A stretch of 64,000 nucleotides of DNA, taken from NCBI RefSeq assembly GCF_025917315.1, contig NZ_CP080627.1, forward strand, positions 3,038,001-3,102,000. Direction: 5' to 3'. Below, in pieces: positions 48,193 to 56,746 of the stretch. The notes under the pieces are model-generated. The model ran no database searches, was not told the origin of the DNA, and saw only the letters and a program-made list of their open reading frames with translations. This DNA is from Halomonas qaidamensis. GTDB lineage: Bacteria; Pseudomonadota; Gammaproteobacteria; Pseudomonadales; Halomonadaceae. Position 1 is the first letter of the stretch. Every line of letters starts with the position of its first letter. The translations under genes were made by a program, and so were the position numbers.

Positions 48193-49263
48193 GTGGATTC
48201 AATTACACAAGCTACTCTTGGGGCTGCCATTGGGGGTGCGGTGCTAGGTAAACGACTGGGCCGCAAAGCCGTGTTTATTGGCGCGCTGCTTGGCACACTG
48301 CCGGACCTAGACGTTGTGCTCGACTATGGCGATGCTGTGGCCAATGTGACAGAGCATCGCGGTTTTAGCCACTCGCTGTTTGTGCTAACCGGCTTAGCTA
48401 CCGTCTTGGCACTGCTGTGTCATCGTTTTGCGCCTGCTCGGGATATATCCTTGGGAAGATGGTGGTGCTTTTTTGCGCTCATTTTGATCACCCACCCGCT
48501 ACTGGATTCACTGACCACCTACGGCACACAGTTGTTCTGGCCGCTCGATATGCCACCTGCAGCGTGGCCTATCGTGTTTATTATCGATCCTTTTTATACC
48601 CTGCCACTATTGTTAGCACTGATTATCGCCATTGCCACAAAAAAAGTACGTAAGGCTTGTACGATCGGATTAGCAATATCCAGCCTATATTTGCTACTGG
48701 CAGCAGGCACAAAATGGAGCATTGAGCAGCGCTTAGCACCAGCATTAGCGGACGCTGGTTTGCAAGCAGCCCCTATATTGATTCAACCAACACCGTTTAA
48801 TATTGCATTGTGGCGCGCCACTGTTATTGACGGAGATCGCTATTTTGAGAGTTTGATCAGCGTGTTTGATGGCCAGCGAGAGCCAATATTTGAGCCTATC
48901 AAACGCAACGTTGCACTGGAGGAAAGTGCCCTGGCAGAGCCGCTAGGACAACGGCTAGTATGGTTTACAGGTCCATTTCTGCGTTATGACACACAGTGGG
49001 TTGATGGCCAGGAAACGTTGATCGCCACGGATATTCGACTTGGCTTTCCCGGGTTTCATCCATTCAGTTTTACCCTGGCAACCCGGGATGGTGACCTTTG
49101 GCAACCAGTAGAGATTAGCGAAGAAGTAGACACATCACGCGGCCTTCGTTTTGCGACACTCTCCAGACTTGCTGTGAGAGCTACGGGCAATGTCACCGCA
49201 CTATGCGCTAGCGACTTTATCGAACCCCACTGGCGTTTCGAGCCTTTCCTTTACCGCTGCTAA
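48193..49263 (+). CDS. DUF457 membrane-bound metal-dependent hydrolase (YfhO/YbcI type)
   Basis: The 356-residue protein starts at a GTG preceded by AAGGAG. It begins MDSITQATLGAAIGGAVLG and has the conserved LPDLDVVLDY and HRGFSHSLF motifs, then several membrane helices in the first ~185 residues. A soluble C-terminal half follows. The family is annotated as inner-membrane metal-dependent hydrolases on weak evidence; the true substrate is unknown. Confidence 0.85.
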   Translation: MDSITQATLGAAIGGAVLGKRLGRKAVFIGALLGTLPDLDVVLDYGDAVANVTEHRGFSHSLFVLTGLATVLALLCHRFAPARDISLGRWWCFFALILITHPLLDSLTTYGTQLFWPLDMPPAAWPIVFIIDPFYTLPLLLALIIAIATKKVRKACTIGLAISSLYLLLAAGTKWSIEQRLAPALADAGLQAAPILIQPTPFNIALWRATVIDGDRYFESLISVFDGQREPIFEPIKRNVALEESALAEPLGQRLVWFTGPFLRYDTQWVDGQETLIATDIRLGFPGFHPFSFTLATRDGDLWQPVEISEEVDTSRGLRFATLSRLAVRATGNVTALCASDFIEPHWRFEPFLYRC

Positions 49264-49293
49264 CACACCAGTGAATTTAAAAGTTCGCACCAA

Positions 49294-50034
49294 TTAAGGG
49301 GCAATACCCTGGCCGCAGCCTTTGTACTGCTCCCCGCCGATGGTCAATGTGACTCGGGCGGGATATGGCTGGCCTTTCATATCATCAAAACAGGCGCCTG
49401 ATTCAATACGTACACGGAAAAACTGATCAGCGTTGGCATTCTCAATCACCACCCTACCCGCTTCGTTATCCATGACACTCACCATATAGGGCATCGTTTG
49501 CGTCTCGCTACCGTAGGCTGTTGTCCAGGTCATGATCGGCGCATCATGGGCAAGCTCAATCGACCAACCTGGCTCATTACCACGCCCCAAGAACATCACG
49601 CCGGGGTGATCCGCCCGTGTGGCTGCTGCTCGGCGCTGCCCCTGTCGACATTGAAGCTGACCACGCGGTGTTTCCACCTGCGCCTGATCACCACGGTTCC
49701 AGAAGCTGACCTCTCCATCCTGATAGCGCGCACCGCTTGCCACGACCGCTTCTGGTAAACGCCAGGCACCATGCAGTGACCAAAGCCGCAAATTATCGTC
49801 GTTCACCGCGGTGACCAAGTTTTGGTTGGCGGGCTGACACTCCCAGGCGTCAAAGTACGACGCGCTACCAGGAAACAGGACAGCAGGCAGTAATGGTGCA
49901 CTGCTATGTACCGTTGTTTTAGACACTTCAGCAGTAGAATCAGCAGGTGTTGCCCCAGTATTTGCACAGCCTGCCAGCACAACCGAGGCAGTCAGCGCAA
50001 TTAAACCAGTTAACCGATTAGGTAAGTAAGTCAT
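49294..50034 (-). CDS. MliC/COG3650-type lipoprotein
   Basis: The 246-residue protein has a lipobox ending at C23 (VVLAGC). About residues 55-120 contain an MliC-like segment (FDAWECQPANQ...EVSFWNRGDQAQVET), the lysozyme-inhibitor fold. The rest (GVMFLGRGNEPGWSIEL to YKGCGQG) matches the COG3650 type. It is probably an outer-membrane lipoprotein; inhibitor activity is inferred. A 12-bp tandem repeat lies directly upstream of its ribosome site. Confidence 0.8.
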   Translation of the reverse strand: MTYLPNRLTGLIALTASVVLAGCANTGATPADSTAEVSKTTVHSSAPLLPAVLFPGSASYFDAWECQPANQNLVTAVNDDNLRLWSLHGAWRLPEAVVASGARYQDGEVSFWNRGDQAQVETPRGQLQCRQGQRRAAATRADHPGVMFLGRGNEPGWSIELAHDAPIMTWTTAYGSETQTMPYMVSVMDNEAGRVVIENANADQFFRVRIESGACFDDMKGQPYPARVTLTIGGEQYKGCGQGIAP

Positions 50035-50046
50035 GCATCCTGCTCC

Positions 50047-50094
50047 CTGTTGTTATCACTGTTGTTACCACTGTTGTTACCACTATTACTATTC
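50047..50094. repeat. 12-bp tandem repeats in the lipoprotein 5' leader
   Basis: Three near-perfect units of ctgttgttacca (50047, 50059, 50071) and a degenerate fourth lie 13 bases upstream of the lipoprotein ATG. Slippage here would alter the spacing upstream of the ribosome site, not the reading frame. Confidence 0.85.
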
Positions 50095-50195
50095 ATGCCG
50101 CTATCTTTGTGATGTTTTTCATCATCATAAACATCGTCAATGGACGCCTACTTAGCGTTCAGCGCATTTCTTCTGAATAAACAAATTCAATTCGT

Positions 50196-50708
50196 TTAGC
50201 GACGCTTAAATGCTTTTAAGTCCTGTTGATCAAAACTGTCAACCTGGGCTGGCAGCCCTAATTCTTCGCGTTTTAGCCTTATCTGCATTTTTTCAGCGAG
50301 ACGTTCTGAATCATCATCGGTAGTACGACCGTTGAGTTCAGCGAGCTGCGTCATCCCCTGATGGTAAAACGTCACAATATCCAGCGCTACGCGATTATCT
50401 TCTTCCACTCCCCGGCGCAGTGGCTGTAGGTAACCACTAATATGGGAAAGGTGATGCTTGAGCTGCCAAACATAGCGCATTTCAGTCATCCAAGGCCGAT
50501 CCTTGAGAACTGCAAACATCGCGCTAGTGGCTAATAGACCTAGAAACACACCCAGCGCATTAAGCCATAGACTACTGCCAAAAGCAGATGTTAAAAGCAT
50601 TGAGAACAGTAGCCCAAAGACTATCAACTGCCCTGCCATGGCAATGCTGATCATTCGCGCCTTGCGCTGATAACTGCTAGGGTCATGCTGCTCAAGAGTG
50701 AAAACCAT
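50196..50708 (-). CDS. DUF3087-like membrane protein
   Basis: The ATG at 50708 follows GAGG at six bases and gives 170 residues; the longer frame to 50777 has no ribosome site. Two hydrophobic helices are at about 20-65, followed by a soluble helical part (WQLKHHLSHISGYLQPL...VALDIVTFYHQG). It resembles the DUF3087 family of Halomonas and Pseudomonas. No function is known. Confidence 0.75.
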   Translation of the reverse strand: MVFTLEQHDPSSYQRKARMISIAMAGQLIVFGLLFSMLLTSAFGSSLWLNALGVFLGLLATSAMFAVLKDRPWMTEMRYVWQLKHHLSHISGYLQPLRRGVEEDNRVALDIVTFYHQGMTQLAELNGRTTDDDSERLAEKMQIRLKREELGLPAQVDSFDQQDLKAFKRR

Positions 50709-50798
50709 GGCCAACCTCATCATCAAAAGTAGTCCCTTATGATACGGGGCTGACCAGGGCAAACAAGTGATTATCAAGCTCGCCGTAGATAACCAGTA

Positions 50799-51878
50799 TT
50801 AACTCATTCGCTCGGCAGCAGTTTTAAGCAACCGTTCGGTCGTTTCCCAACTCACACAGGCATCGGTCACCGACACGCCGTAACGCATCGCGTTGGGCGA
50901 CAGCGCTTGCTTACCTTCATATAAATGGCTTTCGAGCATTAATGCGACCAAATTAGCATCGCCCGCTTTACGCTGCGCCAGCACGTCGAGCATAACCTCA
51001 CTTTGGCGTCGGTGATCTTTTCGCGCATTGGCATGACTGCAGTCCACCATTAAGCGAGGATTCTGTCCGGCGTCTCGTAAGGTATTCACCGCTGCTCGCA
51101 CATGATGCGCTTGGTAGTTTGGTTCGCCATGACCACCTCGTAACACCACATGCGTATTGGGGTTACCAGCGGTTTCCTGCATGACCGGCCGCCCTTCACT
51201 ATTCATTGCGAAACGCTGGTGGGAATGCGCCGCTGCCTGCATAGCATCAATAGCAACCTGGACGTCGCCACTAGTGGCATTTTTAAACCCCACTGCTGCC
51301 GTGAGATCGCTGGCCAGCTCGCGATGCAGCTGTGATTCCGTGGTACGTGCGCCAATAGCGACCCAGCTCAACAGATCATCTAAGTAAGGTGCCAACATGG
51401 GCTGTAAAAGCTCAGTAGCCACCGGCAAGCCCCGTGAGGCTACGGCATGCATCAACTCACGAGAGAGCGATATACCCTTTGGCATATCGCCACTGCCGTC
51501 TAAATCAGGGTCATAGGCCAAACCTTTCCAACCCACTGTAGTTCGTGGTTTTTCAACGTAAACACGCATTACCGGTAGCAGTTGCTCGCTCACTTCTTCA
51601 CTAAGCGCAGCCAGCCGATCGGCGTACTCTAGCGCGGCATGCGGGTCATGGATAGAACAAGGGCCAACTACCACTAATAAGCGGTTATCTTGACCATTCA
51701 AAATGCGCTGAACCGCTTGGCGCTGATGGGCAATTTGCGCATTCAATTGGCTATCGATACCTACACTGCGGCGTAGCTCTGCTGGCAAAGGCAACGGCTG
51801 CGATGAGTTCGTGGGGCCATTCGTTAATGACGCTAGATTTGACAAGGTTGTACAAGCAGGGCTGACATGGGCATTCAT
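50799..51878 (-). CDS. Class I 3-deoxy-7-phosphoheptulonate (DAHP) synthase
   Basis: The 359-residue protein is the AroF/G/H type: VVGPCSIHDPHAALEYA, MRVYVEKPRTTVGWKGL, AIGARTTESQ, HVVLRGGHGEPNY and MVDCSHANARKDH are present. It makes DAHP from PEP and erythrose-4-phosphate, the first step of aromatic amino-acid synthesis. The feedback type cannot be read. Its ATG comes three bases after the stop of a 58-codon upstream ORF with an aromatic run, and its ribosome site (GGAGAG) lies inside that ORF. Confidence 0.95.
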   Translation of the reverse strand: MNAHVSPACTTLSNLASLTNGPTNSSQPLPLPAELRRSVGIDSQLNAQIAHQRQAVQRILNGQDNRLLVVVGPCSIHDPHAALEYADRLAALSEEVSEQLLPVMRVYVEKPRTTVGWKGLAYDPDLDGSGDMPKGISLSRELMHAVASRGLPVATELLQPMLAPYLDDLLSWVAIGARTTESQLHRELASDLTAAVGFKNATSGDVQVAIDAMQAAAHSHQRFAMNSEGRPVMQETAGNPNTHVVLRGGHGEPNYQAHHVRAAVNTLRDAGQNPRLMVDCSHANARKDHRRQSEVMLDVLAQRKAGDANLVALMLESHLYEGKQALSPNAMRYGVSVTDACVSWETTERLLKTAAERMS

Positions 51879-51881
51879 AAC

Positions 51882-52058
51882 TTAACTCTCCGGAAGCGTA
51901 TGACATCGTGATAACAACAACATGCCACCCTGGCTTGCACGGTCGGAGGTGGCAGCTTGCACCGACCGCGCGTCGCTAAATCGCCAGCCATAGCCATAAC
52001 CGATATAGTTAGCAACGTTGGCGAGCAGATTAGCGAGAGAGTTTGCGCGGTACATCAT
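51882..52058 (-). CDS. 58-codon upstream ORF with aromatic run, possible leader peptide of DAHP synthase
   Basis: The frame begins with two ATGs after AGGAG at seven bases and ends TAA-GTT-ATG into the DAHP synthase gene. Residues 18-27 are YIGYGYGWRF, three Tyr, one Trp and one Phe in ten codons. The strong ribosome site and position suggest it is translated and couples aromatic supply to the synthase. Classic leader peptides are shorter and stop before the attenuator; this one runs through it. It could also be an unrelated small protein. Confidence 0.65.
   Translation of the reverse strand: MMYRANSLANLLANVANYIGYGYGWRFSDARSVQAATSDRASQGGMLLLSRCHTLPES
51911..51968 (-). promoter_or_regulatory. 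Possible attenuator: two competing hairpins before DAHP synthase
   Basis: On the minus strand CGGTCGG (51962-51968) can pair with CCGACCG (51940-51946). Alternatively GCCACC (51948-51953) can pair with GGTGGC (51924-51929), followed by a T-rich ATGTTGTTGTTATC. The two pairings interlock and are hard to form together. The first stem begins within about 15 bases of the Trp/Phe codons. Confidence 0.4.
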
Positions 52059-52123
52059 GATGCAGCTCCTTGATGAAAGTCCTGTGAAATCTGAGCAATT
52101 AACCTAAATAAACAGTTAAAACA

Positions 52124-52161
52124 AAAGAAGCCTCGGTTGGGCTACCAACCGAGGCTTCTTT
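52124..52161. terminator. Strong bidirectional terminator upstream of the DAHP leader
   Basis: A perfect 17-bp stem (aaagaagcctcggttgg and its complement) with a four-base loop and A/T-runs. On the minus strand it would end the transcript of the two small membrane proteins and insulate the DAHP synthase unit. Confidence 0.9.
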
Positions 52162-52204
52162 GCATGCGGCAGGCAACCTAGTCGGTGTGCCTGATGACGC
52201 GACG

Positions 52205-52336
52205 CTACTGGTCGGCCAGGGGCACACCGTAGCTAAACCAATAGACAGCATAAAAGAACGCAGCAACACACGCCCACACACCAGCCGCCGATGCTGGCTT
52301 TGCTTGTGTGTGTTGAATGCATTGTGCTGTGTGCAT
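52205..52336 (-). CDS. 43-residue putative small membrane protein
   Basis: The ATG at 52336 has AGGA at seven bases. After a polar N-terminus (MHTAQCIQHTQAKPASAAG) comes one hydrophobic, aromatic-rich helix (WACVAAFFYAVYWFSYGV) and a short tail. No family was recognised. It lies 84 bases after another tiny membrane protein gene, and a strong terminator follows. Confidence 0.55.
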   Translation of the reverse strand: MHTAQCIQHTQAKPASAAGVWACVAAFFYAVYWFSYGVPLADQ

Positions 52337-52420
52337 GGCTACGTCCTGATTCACATTAATTGTCGAGAACAGTGCTTCTAATGGGTTAATCCTGCCTGCA
52401 TAGAGGCAAAATGGCAACCA

Positions 52421-52549
52421 TCAACCGCCAAACGCTTGTATCCAACCAATAGTAGCGGGCAGTGCGCTCATACTCACCAGCACAACAACACCGAGCACAA
52501 TAGCAAGCAAACCTGATTCGTCTTTAAAGTTGTCGTCATGGTGGGCCAT
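52421..52549 (-). CDS. 42-residue putative small membrane protein
   Basis: An excellent AGGAGG ribosome site lies five bases before the ATG at 52549. The peptide starts MAHHDDNFKDESG and has one hydrophobic helix (LLAIVLGVVVLVSMSALPA) ending WIQAFGG. Its charged N-terminus and single helix suggest an inner-membrane protein or small transporter subunit. It is not assigned to a family. It follows fre by 66 bases. Confidence 0.6.
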   Translation of the reverse strand: MAHHDDNFKDESGLLAIVLGVVVLVSMSALPATIGWIQAFGG

Positions 52550-52615
52550 GAAAGCCTCCTTTTTATCAGTATCGGTTACCGGCATATGCCGAACACCAGT
52601 TATTGGCCAGCTATT

Positions 52616-53398
52616 TTAGTGAGGACGAGGCGCGTAAGCAAACACATCTGAGAACATTCGCTCACTGTCAATACCTTTCCGTTCTAAGATATTAACACAG
52701 GCGTACACCATACCCGGCGAACCCGACAAGTAGATATCACAGCCGCTGGGCGACCCAGCCATTCCACTCTCAAGCATGTTCTCAAGATCACTCTCTAACA
52801 CCAAGTCAATGCGCCCTTGATGATGCGTGATACGCTCGCCTTCTGCTAGCGGCTCAGTCAGTGGAAACTCTGTCACCGCTTGGAAAGAAATATTGGCATA
52901 CTGCTGTGCCCATTCGCAGGCCAGATCTTCCGCATAAAGATCACGATGTTCGCGATTGGCCCACCATAGTGAAATGGGCCGTTCAGGCTGCTGTCTTAGT
53001 ACCGCCTCAACAATCGCCTTCATTTGTGCAAAGCCTGTACCTGCAGCAATTAGCAACAGAGGACGCTCGCTTTGCGTGTCTAATACACATTCACCGCTGG
53101 GTAGGCGAACAGTCAACTGATTAGCTACCTGCAATAACTCTCGCAGGCGAGCAGAGTTATCTCGCTCAGGCCAGTGCTGAATATGTAATTCGATAATACC
53201 GTCACCGCGTTCCGCGCTGGCAATAGAAAACGGTACCCAAGTGTTATCGTCTAGTTTGAGCTCTAAATACTGCCCAGGCGCATGCTGCATGGCCTCGGGC
53301 CGCCCTTCCAGGGTCACCCCAAAGACATCGGGATTTAAATCCTCAACGGCGGTTACCTGGCAGATTAACGTTCTGCAAGTTAACGTGCTTGCGCTCAT
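52616..53398 (-). CDS. fre: Fre-like NAD(P)H-flavin reductase
   Basis: The 260-residue protein has the ferredoxin-reductase layout: FAD-binding PGQYLELKLDDNTWVPFSIAS in the first half and the NAD-binding LLIAAGTGFAQMKAI motif near 120, ending YLSGSPGMVYAC. It should reduce free flavins, as Fre does. The upstream neighbour is ubiD, the same order as in E. coli, where flavin feeds the UbiX/UbiD prenyl-FMN system; that link is from known biology, not seen here. Confidence 0.88.
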   Translation of the reverse strand: MSASTLTCRTLICQVTAVEDLNPDVFGVTLEGRPEAMQHAPGQYLELKLDDNTWVPFSIASAERGDGIIELHIQHWPERDNSARLRELLQVANQLTVRLPSGECVLDTQSERPLLLIAAGTGFAQMKAIVEAVLRQQPERPISLWWANREHRDLYAEDLACEWAQQYANISFQAVTEFPLTEPLAEGERITHHQGRIDLVLESDLENMLESGMAGSPSGCDIYLSGSPGMVYACVNILERKGIDSERMFSDVFAYAPRPH

Positions 53399-53440
53399 GA
53401 AAGCCTCTATATAGAAAGTCGCCCGACCTGCGCCACTGGG

Positions 53441-54934
53441 TTAGCCGTGGCGAGGAGTGGGTAATGGGATATCAATGCCCAGCTCGTCCCAGCGCTCATC
53501 AACGCGGGTTTTTATCGAATCATCCATCACAATGGGCGTTCCCCACTCACGATCCGTTTCGCCTGGCCATTTATTGGTAGCATCGAGCCCCATCTTGGAA
53601 CCTAACCCAGACACCGGCGACGCAAAATCGAGGTAGTCAATAGGCGTGTTTTCCACCATCACCGTATCCCGCGCCGGGTCCATGCGCGTGGTAATGGCCC
53701 ACATCACATCTTCCCAGTTACGCGCATCGATATCGTCATCTAATACAATGACAAATTTGGTGTACATGAACTGACGCAGAAAACTCCACACCCCCATCAT
53801 GACGCGCTTGGCGTGACCCGGGTACTGCTTCTTCATGGTCACAACAGCCATTCGATAGGAGCACCCTTCCGGTGGTAGGTAGAAATCGACAATTTCGGGG
53901 AACTGCTTACACAGAATGGGAACAAACACCTCGTTAAGCGCAACCCCTAAAATGGCTGGCTCATCGGGTGGGCGGCCGGTGTAGGTGGAGTGATAAATCG
54001 CGTCCCGCCGCATGGTCATCCGCGTCACGGTGAACACAGGGAAGTGATCAACTTCATTGTAATAACCGGTGTGATCGCCAAACGGTCCTTCTGGTGCCAT
54101 ATCGTCGGGGTAGAGAAACCCTTCAAGAATGATTTCAGCCGACGCAGGCACATCCAACTCTGCATGACCGCACTTGACCAGCTCGGTGCGCGAGCCTCTA
54201 AGCAACCCAGCAAAAGCGTATTCAGACAGCGAATCAGGAACCGGCGTCACGGCACCTAAAATTGTTGCAGGATCAGCCCCCAACGCCACTGCCACAGGGA
54301 ATGGCTCACCGGGATGCGCTTTTTGAAACTCAAGAAAATCCAGCGCACCACCGCGATGGGAGAGCCAACGCATGATCAGACGGTTTTTACCGATTTTCTG
54401 CTGACGATAAATGCCAAGATTTTGGCGCTTTTTATGCGGGCCTTTGGTAATTACCAGCGGCCAAGTTACCAGCGGCGCGGCATCACCTGGCCAGCAGTGC
54501 TGGATCGGCAAACGGCCTAAGTCAACCTCATCACCTTCATACACCACTTCTTGCACGGGGGCTCGCTTGACATTTTTGGGCCCCATGCTGAGCACCTGCT
54601 TAAAAATCGGCAGCTTGTCCCAGGCGTCTTTAAGCCCTTTCGGCGGATCAGGTTCCTTTAGGAACGCCAGTAGTTTACCTACCTCGCGCAGTGCTTCTAC
54701 TGAATCTTGACCCATACCGAGCGCTACCCGCCTAGGCGTACCAAACAGGTTGCCCAATAGCGGCATATCATGGCCCTTCACATTCTCAAACAATAGTGCA
54801 GGGCCACCAGCGCGCAGTGTACGGTCACAAATTTCAGTAATTTCGAGATAGGGGTCGACTTCTGCTTTAATCCGCTTCAGTTCACCCTGCGCTTCAAGCG
54901 CTGCAATAAAATCGCGCAAGTCGTGGTACTTCAA
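53441..54934 (-). CDS. ubiD: 4-hydroxy-3-polyprenylbenzoate decarboxylase UbiD
   Basis: The 497-residue protein begins at a TTG with GAGGAG six bases upstream, giving [13 protein letters not shown], aligned with the E. coli start. Family motifs [47 protein letters not shown] and [14 protein letters not shown] are present. It removes the carboxyl group in ubiquinone synthesis using prenylated FMN. rho is upstream and fre follows. Confidence 0.97.
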   Translation of the reverse strand: MKYHDLRDFIAALEAQGELKRIKAEVDPYLEITEICDRTLRAGGPALLFENVKGHDMPLLGNLFGTPRRVALGMGQDSVEALREVGKLLAFLKEPDPPKGLKDAWDKLPIFKQVLSMGPKNVKRAPVQEVVYEGDEVDLGRLPIQHCWPGDAAPLVTWPLVITKGPHKKRQNLGIYRQQKIGKNRLIMRWLSHRGGALDFLEFQKAHPGEPFPVAVALGADPATILGAVTPVPDSLSEYAFAGLLRGSRTELVKCGHAELDVPASAEIILEGFLYPDDMAPEGPFGDHTGYYNEVDHFPVFTVTRMTMRRDAIYHSTYTGRPPDEPAILGVALNEVFVPILCKQFPEIVDFYLPPEGCSYRMAVVTMKKQYPGHAKRVMMGVWSFLRQFMYTKFVIVLDDDIDARNWEDVMWAITTRMDPARDTVMVENTPIDYLDFASPVSGLGSKMGLDATNKWPGETDREWGTPIVMDDSIKTRVDERWDELGIDIPLPTPRHG

Positions 54935-55006
54935 GGCACTCTCCTCAAGGCACTTACCCGGCTGTCAGCCATTACTGTTGCCAGTGCTTGGCTGCAAATG
55001 AAGCAC

Positions 55007-56266
55007 TTAGCGTCGCTTCATCGCTTCAAAGAACTCCAGATTCGTCTTGGTATCTTTCAGACGATCAATCAAGAACTCTGTCGCAGCGGTGTCTTCCATC
55101 GGGTTAAGCAGCTTGCGAAGGATCCACATGCGCTGCATTTCGTCTTCAGACGCCAGCAGATCTTCGCGGCGAGTACCACTACGGCGAATGTTGATTGCAG
55201 GGAACACGCGTTTCTCAGCTAGCTTGCGGTCAAGGTGCGCTTCCATATTACCGGTGCCCTTGAACTCTTCGAAGATGACTTCGTCCATTTTCGAGCCAGT
55301 ATCAACTAGCGCGGTGGCAATAATCGTCAGGCTACCGCCCTCTTCGATATTACGCGCGGCACCGAAGAAACGTTTAGGCTTCTCAAGGGCATGAGCGTCC
55401 ACACCACCGGTGAGCACTTTGCCGGAGCTGGGCACCACGGTGTTGTAGGCACGCGCTAAACGGGTGATAGAGTCGAGCAGAATCACCACATCTTTCTTGT
55501 GCTCTACCAAGCGCTTGGCTTTTTCGATGACCATTTCGGCAACCTGCACATGGCGAGCGGGCGGTTCATCGAAAGTAGAAGCAACCACTTCGCCACGCAC
55601 GGTGCGCGACATTTCGGTAACTTCCTCAGGGCGCTCATCGATCAGCAATACAATCAGATGGCACTCAGGATTATTGCGCGTAATCGACGTCGCGATGTTC
55701 TGCAGCATCAGTGTCTTACCCGCTTTAGGCGGTGACACCAACAGACCACGTTGACCTTTACCAATTGGCGCCGTCAGATCAATGATGCGCGCGGTAAGAT
55801 CTTCGGTAGAGCCGTTACCGATCTCCATGCGCATCCGATCATCTGGGAATAGCGGCGTTAAGTTCTCAAAGAGAATCTTATGCTTGGCATTTTCCGGACG
55901 ATCAAAGTTGATCTGGCTAACTTTGAGTAGGGCAAAGTAGCGCTCACCTTCTTTTGGCGGGCGGATTTTGCCGGAAATGGAATCACCTTTACGCAGATTG
56001 AAACGGCGAATCTGCGACGGCGATACGTAAATATCGTCCGGTCCGGCGAGGTACGAGCTGTCGGCGCTACGCAGGAAGCCAAAGCCATCCTGAAGTATTT
56101 CCAGCACACCATCGCCGTAGATATCCTCACCGCTTTTTGCATGCTTTTTGAGGATAGCGAAGATGATGTCCTGCTTGCGCGAACGGGCTAGGTTGTCGAT
56201 ACCCATTTCACGGGCGATATCGAGCAGCTCGGGAACGGTTTTTTGCTTGAGTTCAGTGAGATTCAT
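55007..56266 (-). CDS. rho: Transcription termination factor Rho
   Basis: The ATG at 56266 gives 419 residues, exactly the E. coli length, beginning [15 protein letters not shown]. It carries the RNA-binding cold-shock-like domain ([23 protein letters not shown] region), Walker A APPKAGKT-type ([12 protein letters not shown]), [13 protein letters not shown] and the Q/R-loop region TGGVDAHAL. It is a hexameric RNA helicase. The gene is followed by ubiD and preceded by a long leader, in which no thioredoxin gene was found. Confidence 0.98.
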   Translation of the reverse strand: MNLTELKQKTVPELLDIAREMGIDNLARSRKQDIIFAILKKHAKSGEDIYGDGVLEILQDGFGFLRSADSSYLAGPDDIYVSPSQIRRFNLRKGDSISGKIRPPKEGERYFALLKVSQINFDRPENAKHKILFENLTPLFPDDRMRMEIGNGSTEDLTARIIDLTAPIGKGQRGLLVSPPKAGKTLMLQNIATSITRNNPECHLIVLLIDERPEEVTEMSRTVRGEVVASTFDEPPARHVQVAEMVIEKAKRLVEHKKDVVILLDSITRLARAYNTVVPSSGKVLTGGVDAHALEKPKRFFGAARNIEEGGSLTIIATALVDTGSKMDEVIFEEFKGTGNMEAHLDRKLAEKRVFPAINIRRSGTRREDLLASEDEMQRMWILRKLLNPMEDTAATEFLIDRLKDTKTNLEFFEAMKRR

Positions 56267-56746
56267 CGGTGTGTTAGAAAGTTGCTCATGAAAGCTAGGC
56301 GACAAGCGCCGGGAATAAGACAGGAGGCGTGGCCTAAATAGTAGGGCTAAGCGCCGAGTGATGCGTTCAGAACCCCACTAAGCACACGCTCAGATACTGA
56401 TCGCTAGAGAGTTATCATAGCTATGCCTAAGAAGGAGTAGCGGCATAATCGACTGCTCAGCGTGAGGGTGCTAGCAAACTAGTTAATCTGATTAGCACAG
56501 AAAGGTGCTGTTTCAGGGGTTATCTGACGACTTGGACATCTGGCTGATGTCAATTGGATACGTACCACTCAAAATATCTGAGCAATACACTCGCTTAAAT
56601 ACACTTGTTTAATAGACAAACAAGCTAACTCGGATCAAGCCAGTAGCTCGATGGTAGTCAAGGCCCGAGATAAACGCAAGCCTTTGACAATTGACAATAC
56701 TAATGAGGCACCGCAACCTTGGCATAGCCACTAGGAAGGAACGCCC
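56267..56746. other. Intergenic region between rho and ppx
   Basis: 480 bases between divergent genes with no gene seen on either strand. It likely holds the long rho leader, through which Rho autoregulates in other bacteria, and the ppx promoter. A trxA gene, which precedes rho in many relatives, is absent. Confidence 0.55.

Noticed and set aside
51882..52058. Region as simple untranslated leader
   Set aside because: An uninterrupted 58-codon frame with an AGGAG site seven bases before ATG and an abutting stop is better explained as a translated ORF.
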